DNA from: Pedobacter gandavensis | Lineage (GTDB): Bacteria; Bacteroidota; Bacteroidia; Sphingobacteriales; Sphingobacteriaceae | DNA: 64,000 nucleotides | Direction of reading: 5' to 3' | NCBI RefSeq assembly: GCF_014172405.1 | Contig: NZ_WNXC01000008.1 | Coordinates: 62,001-126,000 of the forward strand | In this document: positions 26,335 through 35,501 of the stretch, piece after piece | Numbering within the stretch: the stretch's first letter is position 1 | Layout of the letters: each line of letters begins with the position of its first letter | Notes under the pieces: generated by a model | The model's input: the letters and a program-made list of their open reading frames with translations, nothing else | Database searches by the model: none | What the model was told of the DNA's origin: nothing | Made by a program: the position numbers and the translations under genes

Positions 26335-26703
26335 ATGAAACCTGCAGAAATACATGCAAAATGGAAAATTTTGCAACAAAAGATAGCTCAGGAGTTTGAT
26401 TCTGATGTACCCGACCTAAAGGTGATGCTATTTTTAATCGGTGTGCAGGAGTTAGGCAAAGGACCTGGCAAGTATAGTAAACGACAAAAGGAAGAGTTAA
26501 TGCATATCGCAACCTGCCGTTTGTTAAGTGAAATGGGGTTTTATGAACTGGAAGGATTAGACCAGGATGGATGGCCACATTGGAAACTCTTAAAACCCGT
26601 TCCCTCATTTGCGATGATGGAGCAGGAGTTGCTACTGAAATCGCTGACAGTATCTTATTTTGAAGATATCTACGGTACTGCAGAAGAACAAGAAGCAGAA
26701 TAA
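26335..26703 (+). CDS. conserved hypothetical protein
   Basis: 122 residues, soluble, mostly helical and acidic at the C-terminus (YGTAEEQEAE). Notable stretches are PDLKVMLFLIGVQELGKG and YSKRQKEELMHIATCRLL. I recognise it only as the kind of short conserved protein seen in Sphingobacteria; no catalytic or binding motif is evident. Start set at the ATG at 26335, immediately after a -7 element; the upstream TTG at 26320 precedes the promoter. Single gene ended by the terminator at 26716. Confidence 0.65.
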   Translation: MKPAEIHAKWKILQQKIAQEFDSDVPDLKVMLFLIGVQELGKGPGKYSKRQKEELMHIATCRLLSEMGFYELEGLDQDGWPHWKLLKPVPSFAMMEQELLLKSLTVSYFEDIYGTAEEQEAE

Positions 26704-26715
26704 AATCTAATCACA

Positions 26716-26751
26716 TAAAAAAACCCGAAGTACGAAGTACGACGGGTTTTT
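26716..26751. terminator. bidirectional intrinsic terminator
   Basis: AAAAAACCCG pairs with CGGGTTTTT (to 26751). The loop contains a tandem GAAGTAC-GAAGTAC repeat. Serves the 122-residue gene and the OmpA-family gene. Confidence 0.85.
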
Positions 26752-26779
26752 ACTTTATAGGTAGATGTGGATGTACTAA

Positions 26780-27460
26780 TTATTTGCCTTGTTGTGTTGC
26801 TTGTTGTTTCAACTGATCATTGGCAACAATAACTACCTCAACTCTACGGTTGGCAGCTCTTCCAGCTTCGGTGCTGTTGTCAGCAATTGGCTCAGACATA
26901 CCTTTTCCGATAGTGATTAAACGTGCTGCTGGAACACCCTGAGATACTGCATAAGCTTTAACAGCTGCTGCTCTTCTCTCAGAAAGAGCCATATTATAAG
27001 CCTCTTTTCCTACGTTGTCAGTATGGCCAATTACTTTAATATCCGTTCCTGGATATTTAGTAAGAGAAGCAGCTAGTGATTGTACATTGGTTTTAGCAGC
27101 AGGGGTTAAATCAGATTTGTCGAATCCAAAAAGGATACCACTATCAAACTTCACAATAATACCTTCACCTTCACGAATTACTTCAGCATTAGGGATCGCA
27201 TTCTGAATCTCTGCAGCTTGTTTATCCATTCTTTTTCCAATAAATCCACCTGCAGTACCACCAACAGCAGCACCAATGATAGCCCCAACAGCAGTATTAC
27301 CTGCTTTTTTTCCGATAAGAGCACCTAGAACACCACCTGCTGTAGCACCAATACCTGCGCCCTTTTGTGTTTTAGTTAAGCTATCACAGCCTTGGAATGT
27401 CATTGCACCCATTGCTAATGCGATACTAAATGCTGCTATTTTAAATTTTGAAGTAACCAT
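26780..27460 (-). CDS. OmpA-family lipoprotein with glycine-zipper
   Basis: 226 residues. A lipoprotein signal with Cys near 24 (MTFQGC), a glycine-zipper segment (about 34-75, GAGIGATAGGVLGALIGKKAG and AVGAIIGAAVGGTAGGFIG), then an OmpA-like peptidoglycan-binding domain (about 110-215) with GHTDNVGKEAYNMALSERRA and NRRVEVVI. This is the YiaD-like arrangement: an outer-membrane lipoprotein tethering peptidoglycan. The frame is open to 27508; the ATG at 27460 begins the lipoprotein signal, so I chose it. Confidence 0.9.
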   Translation of the reverse strand: MVTSKFKIAAFSIALAMGAMTFQGCDSLTKTQKGAGIGATAGGVLGALIGKKAGNTAVGAIIGAAVGGTAGGFIGKRMDKQAAEIQNAIPNAEVIREGEGIIVKFDSGILFGFDKSDLTPAAKTNVQSLAASLTKYPGTDIKVIGHTDNVGKEAYNMALSERRAAAVKAYAVSQGVPAARLITIGKGMSEPIADNSTEAGRAANRRVEVVIVANDQLKQQATQQGK

Positions 27461-27575
27461 AGTTTTATAATTTATTTTACTCAGACCGTTAATCAAACGG
27501 AATGCCAACTTTCGTGTTTTGTAAAATTATTGTGTCATAGGAATAATTTAACAGGCAAATGTCATCAAAAAGCAA

Positions 27576-27597
27576 AGCCAGGTAGGGAAACCTGGCT
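27576..27597 (-). terminator. terminator of the ABC exporter operon
   Basis: AGCCAGGT (27576-27583) pairs with ACCTGGCT (27590-27597). On the minus strand a T-rich stretch (TTTGCTTTTTG) follows. Confidence 0.75.
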
Positions 27598-27641
27598 AAA
27601 AAGAGAAAAATACTGACTATAATTCTGTACAATGCCAGTCT

Positions 27642-28340
27642 TTACTCTGCAAAATAAGCTTCCAATTCGCTTAATGTATTTTCTGTTTTGTGTATATCTT
27701 TAATAATCAGTCCTTTTTCCATTAAGATGATCCTGTCACACACGTCAGTGACATGGTTCAAATCATGACTGGATATCAGTGTCGACATCTGACGTTCTTC
27801 TTTTAGCGAACGGATTAGTGTTTTTAAGCGGATCTGTGTTGTTGGGTCCAGGTTTGCAAAAGGTTCATCCAAAATCAACAATTCCGGATTTTGCATGAGG
27901 GAAGCGGCTATCCCTATCTTGTTTTGATTTCCTTTCGAGAAGTCTCTGATGTACTTGCCCTTATTCAAGATCTCTCCATTAAAGAAATCTTGAAATTGTA
28001 GAAGGTAATCGGAAACATGCGCTGCGGTCATCTCATGGAGTCCACCGATAAACATGAAATATTCTTCTGAGGTGAGGTAATCAATCAGAAAACCCTCGTC
28101 AAGGTAAGAAGCAGTATAATTTTTCCATTGGTCATGTCGATCAACTAGTTCCCCTTTAGAGCGAATTTCTCCGGCAGTAGGTCGGATTAGGTCCAATACC
28201 ATCCTAAACATTGTGGTTTTTCCTGCGCCATTGTTACCTACAATGCCCACTGTTTCCCCAGCATTGATCTGTAGGGATTCAATATTGACCACGGTTCTGT
28301 CACCGTAAGTCTTTTTTAAGTTTGAAATTTCTAAAATCAT
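27642..28340 (-). CDS. ABC transporter ATP-binding protein
   Basis: 232-residue ATPase. Walker A GNNGAGKTTM (about 35-44), a degenerate signature FSKGNQNKIG in place of LSGGQ, Walker B LLILDEPFANLDP, and the switch histidine in LISSHDLNH. The start overlaps the stop of the permease gene by four bases, so the two form one exporter. Pairing with a DUF5687 permease is common in Bacteroidota. Substrate unknown. Confidence 0.9.
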   Translation of the reverse strand: MILEISNLKKTYGDRTVVNIESLQINAGETVGIVGNNGAGKTTMFRMVLDLIRPTAGEIRSKGELVDRHDQWKNYTASYLDEGFLIDYLTSEEYFMFIGGLHEMTAAHVSDYLLQFQDFFNGEILNKGKYIRDFSKGNQNKIGIAASLMQNPELLILDEPFANLDPTTQIRLKTLIRSLKEERQMSTLISSHDLNHVTDVCDRIILMEKGLIIKDIHKTENTLSELEAYFAE

Positions 28341-29815
28341 GATTTTTCTCTAAAGCCAGCTGCAATTTTGTATTTTCTCTTATTAAACTCTTTAACTAAA
28401 AAATCTACCCAAAACCCACGGGTCAGAAAGGCGGCAAGGCCGCATAACCCTAAGGCCAGTATCCCCCAGTAAGGATGGCCAGTTAGTGAAAAAGGAAGGA
28501 AGATCAAGTATGGACATAAAAAATAGGGGATTCCCAATACCCACTGACTAGCACCTACACCTTGGTAATTAAAAGCCGCACCTTTACTAATATCGATGGC
28601 TTTAAAATTTCGCGTGGCAAAGTACAGGACAATGACGGTTCCTATTCCGATATTATAAAAATACGCGGCACAGTGAACCACTAGTATTTTCCAGCTCATG
28701 AATCCATATAAACAGGATAACAGTGTGATGAATGTGGAGAATAATGTGAATAATAGGAACTTAGCCCTGATGAAGTCTTTGATGTCAATTTTATTCGCCA
28801 TCAGGCCGTCGAAATGTGCAGCCTGCCAGCCAAACATAAATTGGCCGTACATGCTGATGGTATTTCCTGTCATAAAAACTGCGGCAAAAAGAATAAAGGC
28901 AAGCTTGTCTTTGTCTAGCACATCTTTTTTATAAAACAAGAAGCCATAAAATAATAAAAGTAGACTCATAGTTACTGCAGAGCGACTTCTTTTATTCCTT
29001 AGGATAAGCTTGATTTCGAGAGCAACCAATGCACCAACCTTTCCAAAACGATCCAAAAAAGGATAGTCTGTGCTGGACTTCTTCTCTTTACTACTGCTCA
29101 GCTCCTCTACATATAGGTTGCTGCGCAGATACCTGGCATTTCCTACAAACATCATGACTGCAAATGTGGTAAAACCCAATGCGGCGAAAGGATGATCGGC
29201 AATAAAGCTAAAGACCTCGTTTGAAATCGCGGCAATAGAAAATATTTTAAAATACTCCAGTAATCCGAGTCCAACAATACACAATAATAGAATTGGAACT
29301 AGTTTCAAGTTTTGAATACTCAGTCTTTTAACATATAATGCCGCATAGTTGTTAAAGATCATCAACGAAAAGATGGCAATCACATACATTAATGCAGTTA
29401 ATGGACCATAAACTCCAGATATTGCTGTTGCGCAGAATGGCAGAAACAAAAATAATGGTAATACGTTAAACGCAGAAAACAACGCACTTACATTTAAAAA
29501 GTTAACAATCTTTCTTTTTGGGATTCTCAAATGAAGGTAGGGGACAATGCTCATGGTGGGCAAATCCTGCAACTGTATCCTCATGAGGAAATCAATAGCG
29601 AAATAGTAAAGAATTAAACCGTTAAAAACTTCAAATACATCTTTTTTTGGGAAGATCTGAGTAATAAAACCTTCCAATCCGATCCCCAGGAAAATTGCAA
29701 CCCCCAGTAGATATAAGACTACAAATCCGATGAGCAACTGCGTAGCAATTGTTCCACCTTTATTTTTTGAACGCCAAAAGGCTTTCCATTGATGGTCCAG
29801 AAAGGTTGAAAGCAT
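28337..29815 (-). CDS. ABC transporter permease, DUF5687 family
   Basis: 492 residues with about ten to twelve hydrophobic segments, for example LLIGFVVLYLLGVAIFLGIGL near the N-terminus and YWGILALGLCGLAAFLT near the C-terminus. The arrangement and length match DUF5687 permeases that work with a cognate ATPase, here the overlapping downstream gene. Function is probably export of a lipid, peptide or drug, but unproven. The gene begins one base after the rarA stop codon, so rarA, the permease and the ATPase may share a transcript. Confidence 0.8.
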   Translation of the reverse strand: MLSTFLDHQWKAFWRSKNKGGTIATQLLIGFVVLYLLGVAIFLGIGLEGFITQIFPKKDVFEVFNGLILYYFAIDFLMRIQLQDLPTMSIVPYLHLRIPKRKIVNFLNVSALFSAFNVLPLFLFLPFCATAISGVYGPLTALMYVIAIFSLMIFNNYAALYVKRLSIQNLKLVPILLLCIVGLGLLEYFKIFSIAAISNEVFSFIADHPFAALGFTTFAVMMFVGNARYLRSNLYVEELSSSKEKKSSTDYPFLDRFGKVGALVALEIKLILRNKRSRSAVTMSLLLLFYGFLFYKKDVLDKDKLAFILFAAVFMTGNTISMYGQFMFGWQAAHFDGLMANKIDIKDFIRAKFLLFTLFSTFITLLSCLYGFMSWKILVVHCAAYFYNIGIGTVIVLYFATRNFKAIDISKGAAFNYQGVGASQWVLGIPYFLCPYLIFLPFSLTGHPYWGILALGLCGLAAFLTRGFWVDFLVKEFNKRKYKIAAGFREKS

Positions 29816-29816
29816 A

Positions 29817-31097
29817 TTAATAGTTGTATTTGTTTTTCCAGTTTTGTCTTAGTTTCTCCCTCAGCTTATCTTCCGCAGGGTTCTTTCCTGGGTCATATAA
29901 CTTAGTGCCACTTAACGATTCAGGAAAATACTCCTGTTCTGAGAAATTTCCTTCAAATCCATGTGCATATTGGTAGTCTTTACCATAGCCAATATTTTTC
30001 ATCAGCTTCGTTGGCGCATTACGAATATGTAATGGGACTGGTAAATTGCCAGTTTGTTTCACCAAAGCCTGTGCTTTATTTATCGCCTCATAAGATGCGT
30101 TGCTTTTCAGGGAGGAAGCCATATAAGTTACGGCTTGCGAAAGAATGATTCTTGACTCAGGATAGCCGATTACATTGACTGCCTGAAAACAATTATTGGC
30201 CATTAAAAGTGCGTTGGGATTGGCATTGCCGATGTCCTCAGATGCCAGGATCAATAACCTTCTCGCGATAAAAGAAGGATCCTCACCACCTTCAATCATC
30301 CTAGCCAGCCAATACACAGCTGCATTTGGATCACTTCCCCGAATACTTTTTATAAAAGCCGAGATGATGTCATAATGCTGTTCTCCAGCTTTGTCGTATA
30401 AAGCCAGGTTCTGCTGGGCATGTTTTAAAACATTTTCATTAGTGAGCACAATCGAATCTCCACCAATGCCATTAATAGCAATTTCCAACACATTTAACAA
30501 CTTTCTGGCATCACCGCCAGATAAGCGGATTAATGCCTCGTGTTCTTTAATCGTGATCTTTTTGTCTTTTAAAACGCTATCCTGTTTGATTGCAGTTTGT
30601 AATAAACCGGAAAGTTCTTCCTCATCTAGGGATTTTAAAATATAAACCTGTGAGCGCGATAGTAAAGCGGAGATAACTTCGAAAGAAGGATTTTCTGTAG
30701 TAGCTCCAATCAGCGTAACCAATCCTCTTTCTACGGCACCTAATAGGCTGTCTTGTTGTGATTTGCTGAAACGGTGGATCTCATCGATAAAAAGAATCGG
30801 AAGACCCATGAAACTATTTTTGAGCGCTGCCGCCCGGTCGATCACATCCCTAATGTCCTTCACGCCGGAATTGATGGCGCTCAGATTAAAAAAGGGACGG
30901 TCTAAAGTTTGGGATATAATATAAGCAAGTGTAGTTTTCCCAACACCAGGCGGGCCCCAAAAAATCATTGATGGGAGTTGCCCGCTTTGAATGGCTTTAC
31001 GCAATACGGCATCAGGACCTACTAAGTGCTGCTGACCCACATATTCATCCAGATTTTGAGGGCGCATACGCTCTGCTAAAGGAGGTAGGTTTTGCAT
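29817..31097 (-). CDS. rarA: replication-associated recombination protein A (AAA+ ATPase)
   Basis: 426 residues. RarA/MgsA is an AAA+ protein related to clamp loaders that acts at stalled replication forks. Walker A GPPGVGKTTLAYII (about 47-60), Walker B FIDEIHRF, sensor 1 GATTENPSFEV and the lid with RLSGGDARKLLN are visible; the C-terminal tetramerisation region follows (LVKQTGNLPVPLHIRNAPT). Lies 18 bases downstream of the DEAD-box gene on the same strand. Confidence 0.93.
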   Translation of the reverse strand: MQNLPPLAERMRPQNLDEYVGQQHLVGPDAVLRKAIQSGQLPSMIFWGPPGVGKTTLAYIISQTLDRPFFNLSAINSGVKDIRDVIDRAAALKNSFMGLPILFIDEIHRFSKSQQDSLLGAVERGLVTLIGATTENPSFEVISALLSRSQVYILKSLDEEELSGLLQTAIKQDSVLKDKKITIKEHEALIRLSGGDARKLLNVLEIAINGIGGDSIVLTNENVLKHAQQNLALYDKAGEQHYDIISAFIKSIRGSDPNAAVYWLARMIEGGEDPSFIARRLLILASEDIGNANPNALLMANNCFQAVNVIGYPESRIILSQAVTYMASSLKSNASYEAINKAQALVKQTGNLPVPLHIRNAPTKLMKNIGYGKDYQYAHGFEGNFSEQEYFPESLSGTKLYDPGKNPAEDKLREKLRQNWKNKYNY

Positions 31098-31115
31098 AAT
31101 TAGTAAATTTAATTC

Positions 31116-32558
31116 CTATTCTTTTGTTGGAGCTGCTGTGCCTGAAACAGGGGTTGCAGTGCCGGGCGCAGGAGTTGTTTTTGTTTTTACACTGATGGGA
31201 GCAGGAGTTTCCTTAACAAGAACATTTGCAGGAGCAGGTGTCGCTGTTTCCGTGCCTGCAGCAACCGAATGAGCAGTAGACGGACTTTCTGATCTCCCTG
31301 AAACAGTTGTACTAGAACCTGCATTTGCTGAACCTTTTCCTTTAGGTTTTTTGCCCCAAACTTTACGCTGTGGCTTCTTACGGTCATATTTCTTTTCTGA
31401 AGATAGACCATCGGTTGCATCCGCCGTAACTGGTCCTAAATGTTCAGGAAGTGGCATTCTGTCTATAGTCTTGTCAATTAGCTTTTCAATATTCGCAAAT
31501 TTACGCTTGTCTTTTTCATTCACCAAGGTGATGGCAGTACCGGTAGTTGCGGCTCTGGCCGTTCTTCCAATCCTGTGGATATAATCTTCCGGATCATGGG
31601 GTACGTCATAATTGATGACCAAACTAATGCCTTCTACATCAATTCCTCTAGACAATACATCAGTTCCAATTAATACCGGAACACGTTTATTTTTGAATTC
31701 CGATAAAATCGCCTCCCTTTCTTTTTGTCCCAGATCTGAATGAAAAGCCTCTGCTTTGAATCCTAGTCCTCGGAAAACCTTACCCAGATTCTTCACTTTT
31801 TCCTTCGTAGAAGCAAAAATCAGAATACTCGGGAAGTCTACATTTTTCATCAATTCGGTCAGTAATTTTACTTTCTGAGAGTCATGAACAAGGTAAGCTT
31901 GCTGGTTAATTCCCGCTGCAGGTTTAGAAATCGCAATACTGATTTGTTCAGGCTCATGAAGTAATCTACCCGCAAGGGTTCTTATTTTTGGAGGCATCGT
32001 TGCAGAGAACAATACCGTTTGTCTTTTCTTTGGAAGGAAGCTCACGATGCGCATAATGTCATCATAAAAGCCCATGTCCAGCATCCTGTCTGCCTCATCT
32101 AATACCAGGTGCTGCAACTGATCTAGTTTCAGTAGTCCTGAAGAAAGATGGGAGATTAAACGTCCTGGAGTGGCAATGATGATATCAACACCTTCGCGCA
32201 TAGAGCGTTTTTGCTGCTCATAGGCTATCCCATCTCCACCGCCATAAACCGTTAGGGAGCTGATGTTCGTGAAATAGGAAAGTGCTTCTACCTGTAAATC
32301 TATTTGCTGTGCAAGCTCACGTGTAGGCGCCAATATTAAGGTATTGTTGTGACGGTTTTCTGTCATGCTGATCATATTCATGATCGGCAAAAGGTAAGCG
32401 CCGGTTTTTCCTGTCCCTGTTTGCGCGCAGGCAATTAAATCTTTTTTATCTAGAATTAGCGGAATAGCGGCTGTTTGAATAGGTGTCGCATTGCGAAAAC
32501 CCATGGCTAATAAACCCTCTAATAAATCAGGGTTAAAATTAAAATCTTTGAAATCCAA
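31116..32558 (-). CDS. DEAD-box RNA helicase (RhlE-like)
   Basis: 480 residues. Q motif (FRNATPIQ), motif I AQTGTGKTGAYLLP, Ia PTRELAQQ, II LDEADRMLDMG, III SAT, IV/V IGTDVLSRGIDVEG and VI HRIGRTARA are all intact over about 20-370. The last 100 residues are a low-complexity Lys/Ala/Thr/Pro tail of the kind RNA helicases use to bind RNA. The start codon is TTG at 32558; no ATG precedes the conserved MDFKDFNF start. Role in ribosome assembly or mRNA turnover is likely. Confidence 0.9.
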   Translation of the reverse strand: MDFKDFNFNPDLLEGLLAMGFRNATPIQTAAIPLILDKKDLIACAQTGTGKTGAYLLPIMNMISMTENRHNNTLILAPTRELAQQIDLQVEALSYFTNISSLTVYGGGDGIAYEQQKRSMREGVDIIIATPGRLISHLSSGLLKLDQLQHLVLDEADRMLDMGFYDDIMRIVSFLPKKRQTVLFSATMPPKIRTLAGRLLHEPEQISIAISKPAAGINQQAYLVHDSQKVKLLTELMKNVDFPSILIFASTKEKVKNLGKVFRGLGFKAEAFHSDLGQKEREAILSEFKNKRVPVLIGTDVLSRGIDVEGISLVINYDVPHDPEDYIHRIGRTARAATTGTAITLVNEKDKRKFANIEKLIDKTIDRMPLPEHLGPVTADATDGLSSEKKYDRKKPQRKVWGKKPKGKGSANAGSSTTVSGRSESPSTAHSVAAGTETATPAPANVLVKETPAPISVKTKTTPAPGTATPVSGTAAPTKE

Positions 32559-32644
32559 TATACTTCTATGTTGTTAGTATTATCCTATAAAAGTAACCTT
32601 TTATTCATTAGTTGTCTAATGTTTTTTATAAGGTTTAGTAGTTG

Positions 32645-32676
32645 CATGGGCTTGATTATTAATTTATAAGCCCATG
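32645..32676. terminator. hairpin downstream of the DUF4197 gene
   Basis: CATGGGCTT (32645-32653) pairs perfectly with AAGCCCATG (32668-32676). T-runs are better on the plus strand than on the minus strand, where it would have to act, so termination is uncertain. Confidence 0.5.
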
Positions 32677-32680
32677 TGTA

Positions 32681-33463
32681 TTATTTTTTCTGGTCGGCAT
32701 AACCAAATACTTTTTGTAAAATCGGTGTTGATCTTGCGCCAAGATTGTCTCTGATTTTAAGCTCTTCCTGTGCCACCTGGATAAACATCCCGTCGATCGC
32801 TTTTTGAGCGACATAATTGGAAAGGTCGGTGTTTACCGGTTTAACCATCGGGATTTTATTGTACTGTTTGGTGGCATCGCCCCAATATTTTGCCGCGCCA
32901 ACTTTGCTCAAGCTGCTGGTGATGACCGGTTGGAATTTCTCCATCAACTGCGAAGTGGTTACTCTTTTGAAGTAGTTGGTTGCAGCATCCTGCTGACCCA
33001 ATAAAATATTGGTCGCATCGGCAATTGTCATCTGCTTAATGGCCGAAACAAAGATCGGTTTTGCCTCTTTCGCGGCATCCTCCGCAGCTCTGTTTAAACT
33101 CAATACCACATTGTCAGCTAAGGAACCTAAGCCAATGCTACGTAAGGTCTTTTCTACCTTTTCTGCTTCTGGTGGGAACAGGATTTTTACAGCAGCATTG
33201 CCCATAAAACCGTCTTTGGCGGACAGTAGATCTGCACCTCTGCCGATCCCTAACTCTAAAGCTTCTTTAATCCCAAGGCCGATTTCGGAAGTGCTGGGAG
33301 TGCCTGATGTGCCGGTCAGGGTATTTGATTTATTGCTTGTTGCCGGTTTTGTGGCTGCGGTTACTTTTTTTAAAATATTACCAAGTTTTGTTTGACTTTG
33401 AGCTTCGATACTGCTAAGACTAATTAAGCAAGTGGCGATCAAATAGATGCTATTTTTTTTCAT
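32681..33463 (-). CDS. DUF4197 domain-containing secreted protein
   Basis: 260 residues with a signal peptide (MKKNSIYLIATCLISLSSIEAQSQ). A Thr/Ser/Asn-rich linker (about 35-65) is followed by DUF4197 (about 65-255): GIKEALELGIGRGADLLS, YFKRVTTSQL and NYVAQKAIDGMF. Found in many Gram-negatives; function unknown. The ATG at 33463 overlaps the VWA gene's stop by 14 bases; an upstream TTG at 33484 is less likely because it would lengthen the basic N-terminus. Probably translationally coupled to the VWA gene. Confidence 0.85.
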   Translation of the reverse strand: MKKNSIYLIATCLISLSSIEAQSQTKLGNILKKVTAATKPATSNKSNTLTGTSGTPSTSEIGLGIKEALELGIGRGADLLSAKDGFMGNAAVKILFPPEAEKVEKTLRSIGLGSLADNVVLSLNRAAEDAAKEAKPIFVSAIKQMTIADATNILLGQQDAATNYFKRVTTSQLMEKFQPVITSSLSKVGAAKYWGDATKQYNKIPMVKPVNTDLSNYVAQKAIDGMFIQVAQEELKIRDNLGARSTPILQKVFGYADQKK

Positions 33464-35402
33464 TGAATTTGTTTGTGTTTTCAATACTAAGCAAATCTTT
33501 GGCCAATAAGGCGGTCGACTTTACTAATTTTATAAACTCTGCACGGTAACCTTCTGTATCCTTACCCTGTGCATCCTGCGCAAGGCGAATCACCTGCGCA
33601 AAATTAGCTCCTTGTTTAAACTCCGATTGGCGTAATAACAGGCCAAACTCTGCCACAGCGGCAGCAAATCGGAAATTATCACTGGCACCGCTAAATGGGA
33701 AGGACGTATCTAACACTGCTTTTTGCAGCAACTTGCTTTTGTCGCCATCAGGTTGTTTATAGCGAAGTTTTACGGTTAACATTTCCGGACTGCTGCTGTT
33801 GCTGCCTAATATTTTATTCTCCTGATACTTTAAAGGATCAATAGAAGGAGTAAAGCTACTTTTAACGCCATAAGGAATAATTTCATAAAAAGCAGTGACC
33901 GTGTGTCCGGCACCCATTTCACCCGCATCTTTACGGTCGTCATTAAAGTCTTTGTCTTCCAACAAGCGGTTTTCATAACCGATTAATCGGTAGGTCTGAA
34001 CTTTCGAAGGGTTAAATTCTACCTGTAATTTCACATCCTTTGCGACGGTAAATAAAGTGCCGCCAAACTCATTGATCAATACTTTTCTGGCCTCTGTAAT
34101 GTTGTCGATATAAGCATAGTTGCCATTGCCTTTATTGGCAAGCGTCTCCATTTTGCTGTCCTTGATGTTGCCCATTCCATAACCCAATACGGTTAGGAAG
34201 ATCCCGCTTTTTCTTTTTTCTTCAATTAGTGTTTCCATTTCCTTGTCGCTGGAAAGGCCAACGTTGAAATCTCCATCCGTGGCAAGGATGACCCTATTGT
34301 TCCCCTTTTTGATGAAATTTTCTGCTGCGACTTTATAGGCCATTTCTAAACCTTGTCCGCCGGCAGTGGCACCTCCTGCCTCTAATTTGTTCAGCGCATC
34401 TTTAATGGTTGTAGTTGCAGAACCAGGTGTTGAAGGAAGAACCAAAGCCGATCTTCCGGCATAAACCACAATTGCCACTCGGTCTTCAGGACGCAATTGA
34501 TCTGTCAATAATTTGAAAGAAGAAACGAGTAAAGGCAATTTATTAGGTTGAGCCATTGAGCCTGATACATCTATCAGGAATACCAAATTGGCAGCCGGCA
34601 AGCGGTTTGTTTGTATTTTCTTTGCCTGTAAGGCGATTTTTACCAGTTTATGCTGGGGATTCCATGGTGCCGTGGCGATTTCGGTCAGGATATTTACCGG
34701 ATCAGCTCCGCTTGGTTGCGGATAGTCGTAATCAAAATAATTGACCATTTCCTCAATCCTGACCGCATCTTTGGGAGGCAATCCACCGTTGTTCAAGTAA
34801 CGGCGTATATTGCTGTAAGCCGCCCCATCTACATCTATTGAAAAAGTAGAAAGCGGCGTTTTATTGGGCGCCAGAAAGGTGTTCTCCGCAATAGCCGCAT
34901 AACTTTCTGTATTTCCATAATGGCCAATGATATTCATGCCCATTCCCAGGTGACTATCATACTTTTTTTGTCCGTAATTAGGACTGGCCAGGCCACGTAT
35001 CATAATAGTCTTTTGTGGGCCTTTTGTCAGGACCATATTTGAAGCATTTGCCTGTGCACTCTGGTTGATGATGCTGATTTCGTTCATGATAGGTTCGTGT
35101 TGCTCCATCCCTAAGCTCATTTGAACATTCAATATGGTTTTCTTAACGATGCTGAGTCGTTGGGATAGATAGCCGGATTTATCAAAGCATAATTCCTGAT
35201 CCCCATTTTCTAAAAGGATCACATAATGACCATCTTTATCGGTCCATACTTGTTTACTGCCAGAGATATTACTGACCCGTACACCGGTAATAGGTTTTTT
35301 ATGACCAATCTCGGTTACTGTGCCTTCTATTTTTTTTAATGCTGCAGCATTAAATCCAAGAAGTATAAGCACAAGGAAAATGGGGAAGAATAGCTTTTTC
35401 AT
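33450..35402 (-). CDS. VWA-domain protein with carboxypeptidase-regulatory N-terminus
   Basis: 650 residues. Signal peptide, then a CarboxypepD_reg-like domain (about 25-95, IEGTVTEIGHKKPITGVRVSN), an N-terminal VWA-associated domain (about 155-255, NTFLAPNKTPLSTFSIDVD), and the von Willebrand A domain (about 270-440) with an intact MIDAS (DVSGSM, and TDGDFN). A C-terminal DUF3520-like region ends near 640. This is the YfbK type, a secreted metal-dependent adhesion or scaffold protein. Divergent from the ECF sigma factor gene; co-transcribed with DUF4197. Confidence 0.88.
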   Translation of the reverse strand: MKKLFFPIFLVLILLGFNAAALKKIEGTVTEIGHKKPITGVRVSNISGSKQVWTDKDGHYVILLENGDQELCFDKSGYLSQRLSIVKKTILNVQMSLGMEQHEPIMNEISIINQSAQANASNMVLTKGPQKTIMIRGLASPNYGQKKYDSHLGMGMNIIGHYGNTESYAAIAENTFLAPNKTPLSTFSIDVDGAAYSNIRRYLNNGGLPPKDAVRIEEMVNYFDYDYPQPSGADPVNILTEIATAPWNPQHKLVKIALQAKKIQTNRLPAANLVFLIDVSGSMAQPNKLPLLVSSFKLLTDQLRPEDRVAIVVYAGRSALVLPSTPGSATTTIKDALNKLEAGGATAGGQGLEMAYKVAAENFIKKGNNRVILATDGDFNVGLSSDKEMETLIEEKRKSGIFLTVLGYGMGNIKDSKMETLANKGNGNYAYIDNITEARKVLINEFGGTLFTVAKDVKLQVEFNPSKVQTYRLIGYENRLLEDKDFNDDRKDAGEMGAGHTVTAFYEIIPYGVKSSFTPSIDPLKYQENKILGSNSSSPEMLTVKLRYKQPDGDKSKLLQKAVLDTSFPFSGASDNFRFAAAVAEFGLLLRQSEFKQGANFAQVIRLAQDAQGKDTEGYRAEFIKLVKSTALLAKDLLSIENTNKFNEKK

Positions 35403-35501
35403 AATTTCGTTGATTTACAGAATGATGTAAGCTTTAAAGAATTTCCACACCTTTATCAGAAAATATTTTTATACTTGATCGAATTATGTTCCAGACGCCA
35501 A

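Noticed and set aside
26721..26743. Tandem GAAGTAC repeat, possible repeat element.
   Set aside because: Only two copies, within the loop of a terminator hairpin; it does not extend or recur.
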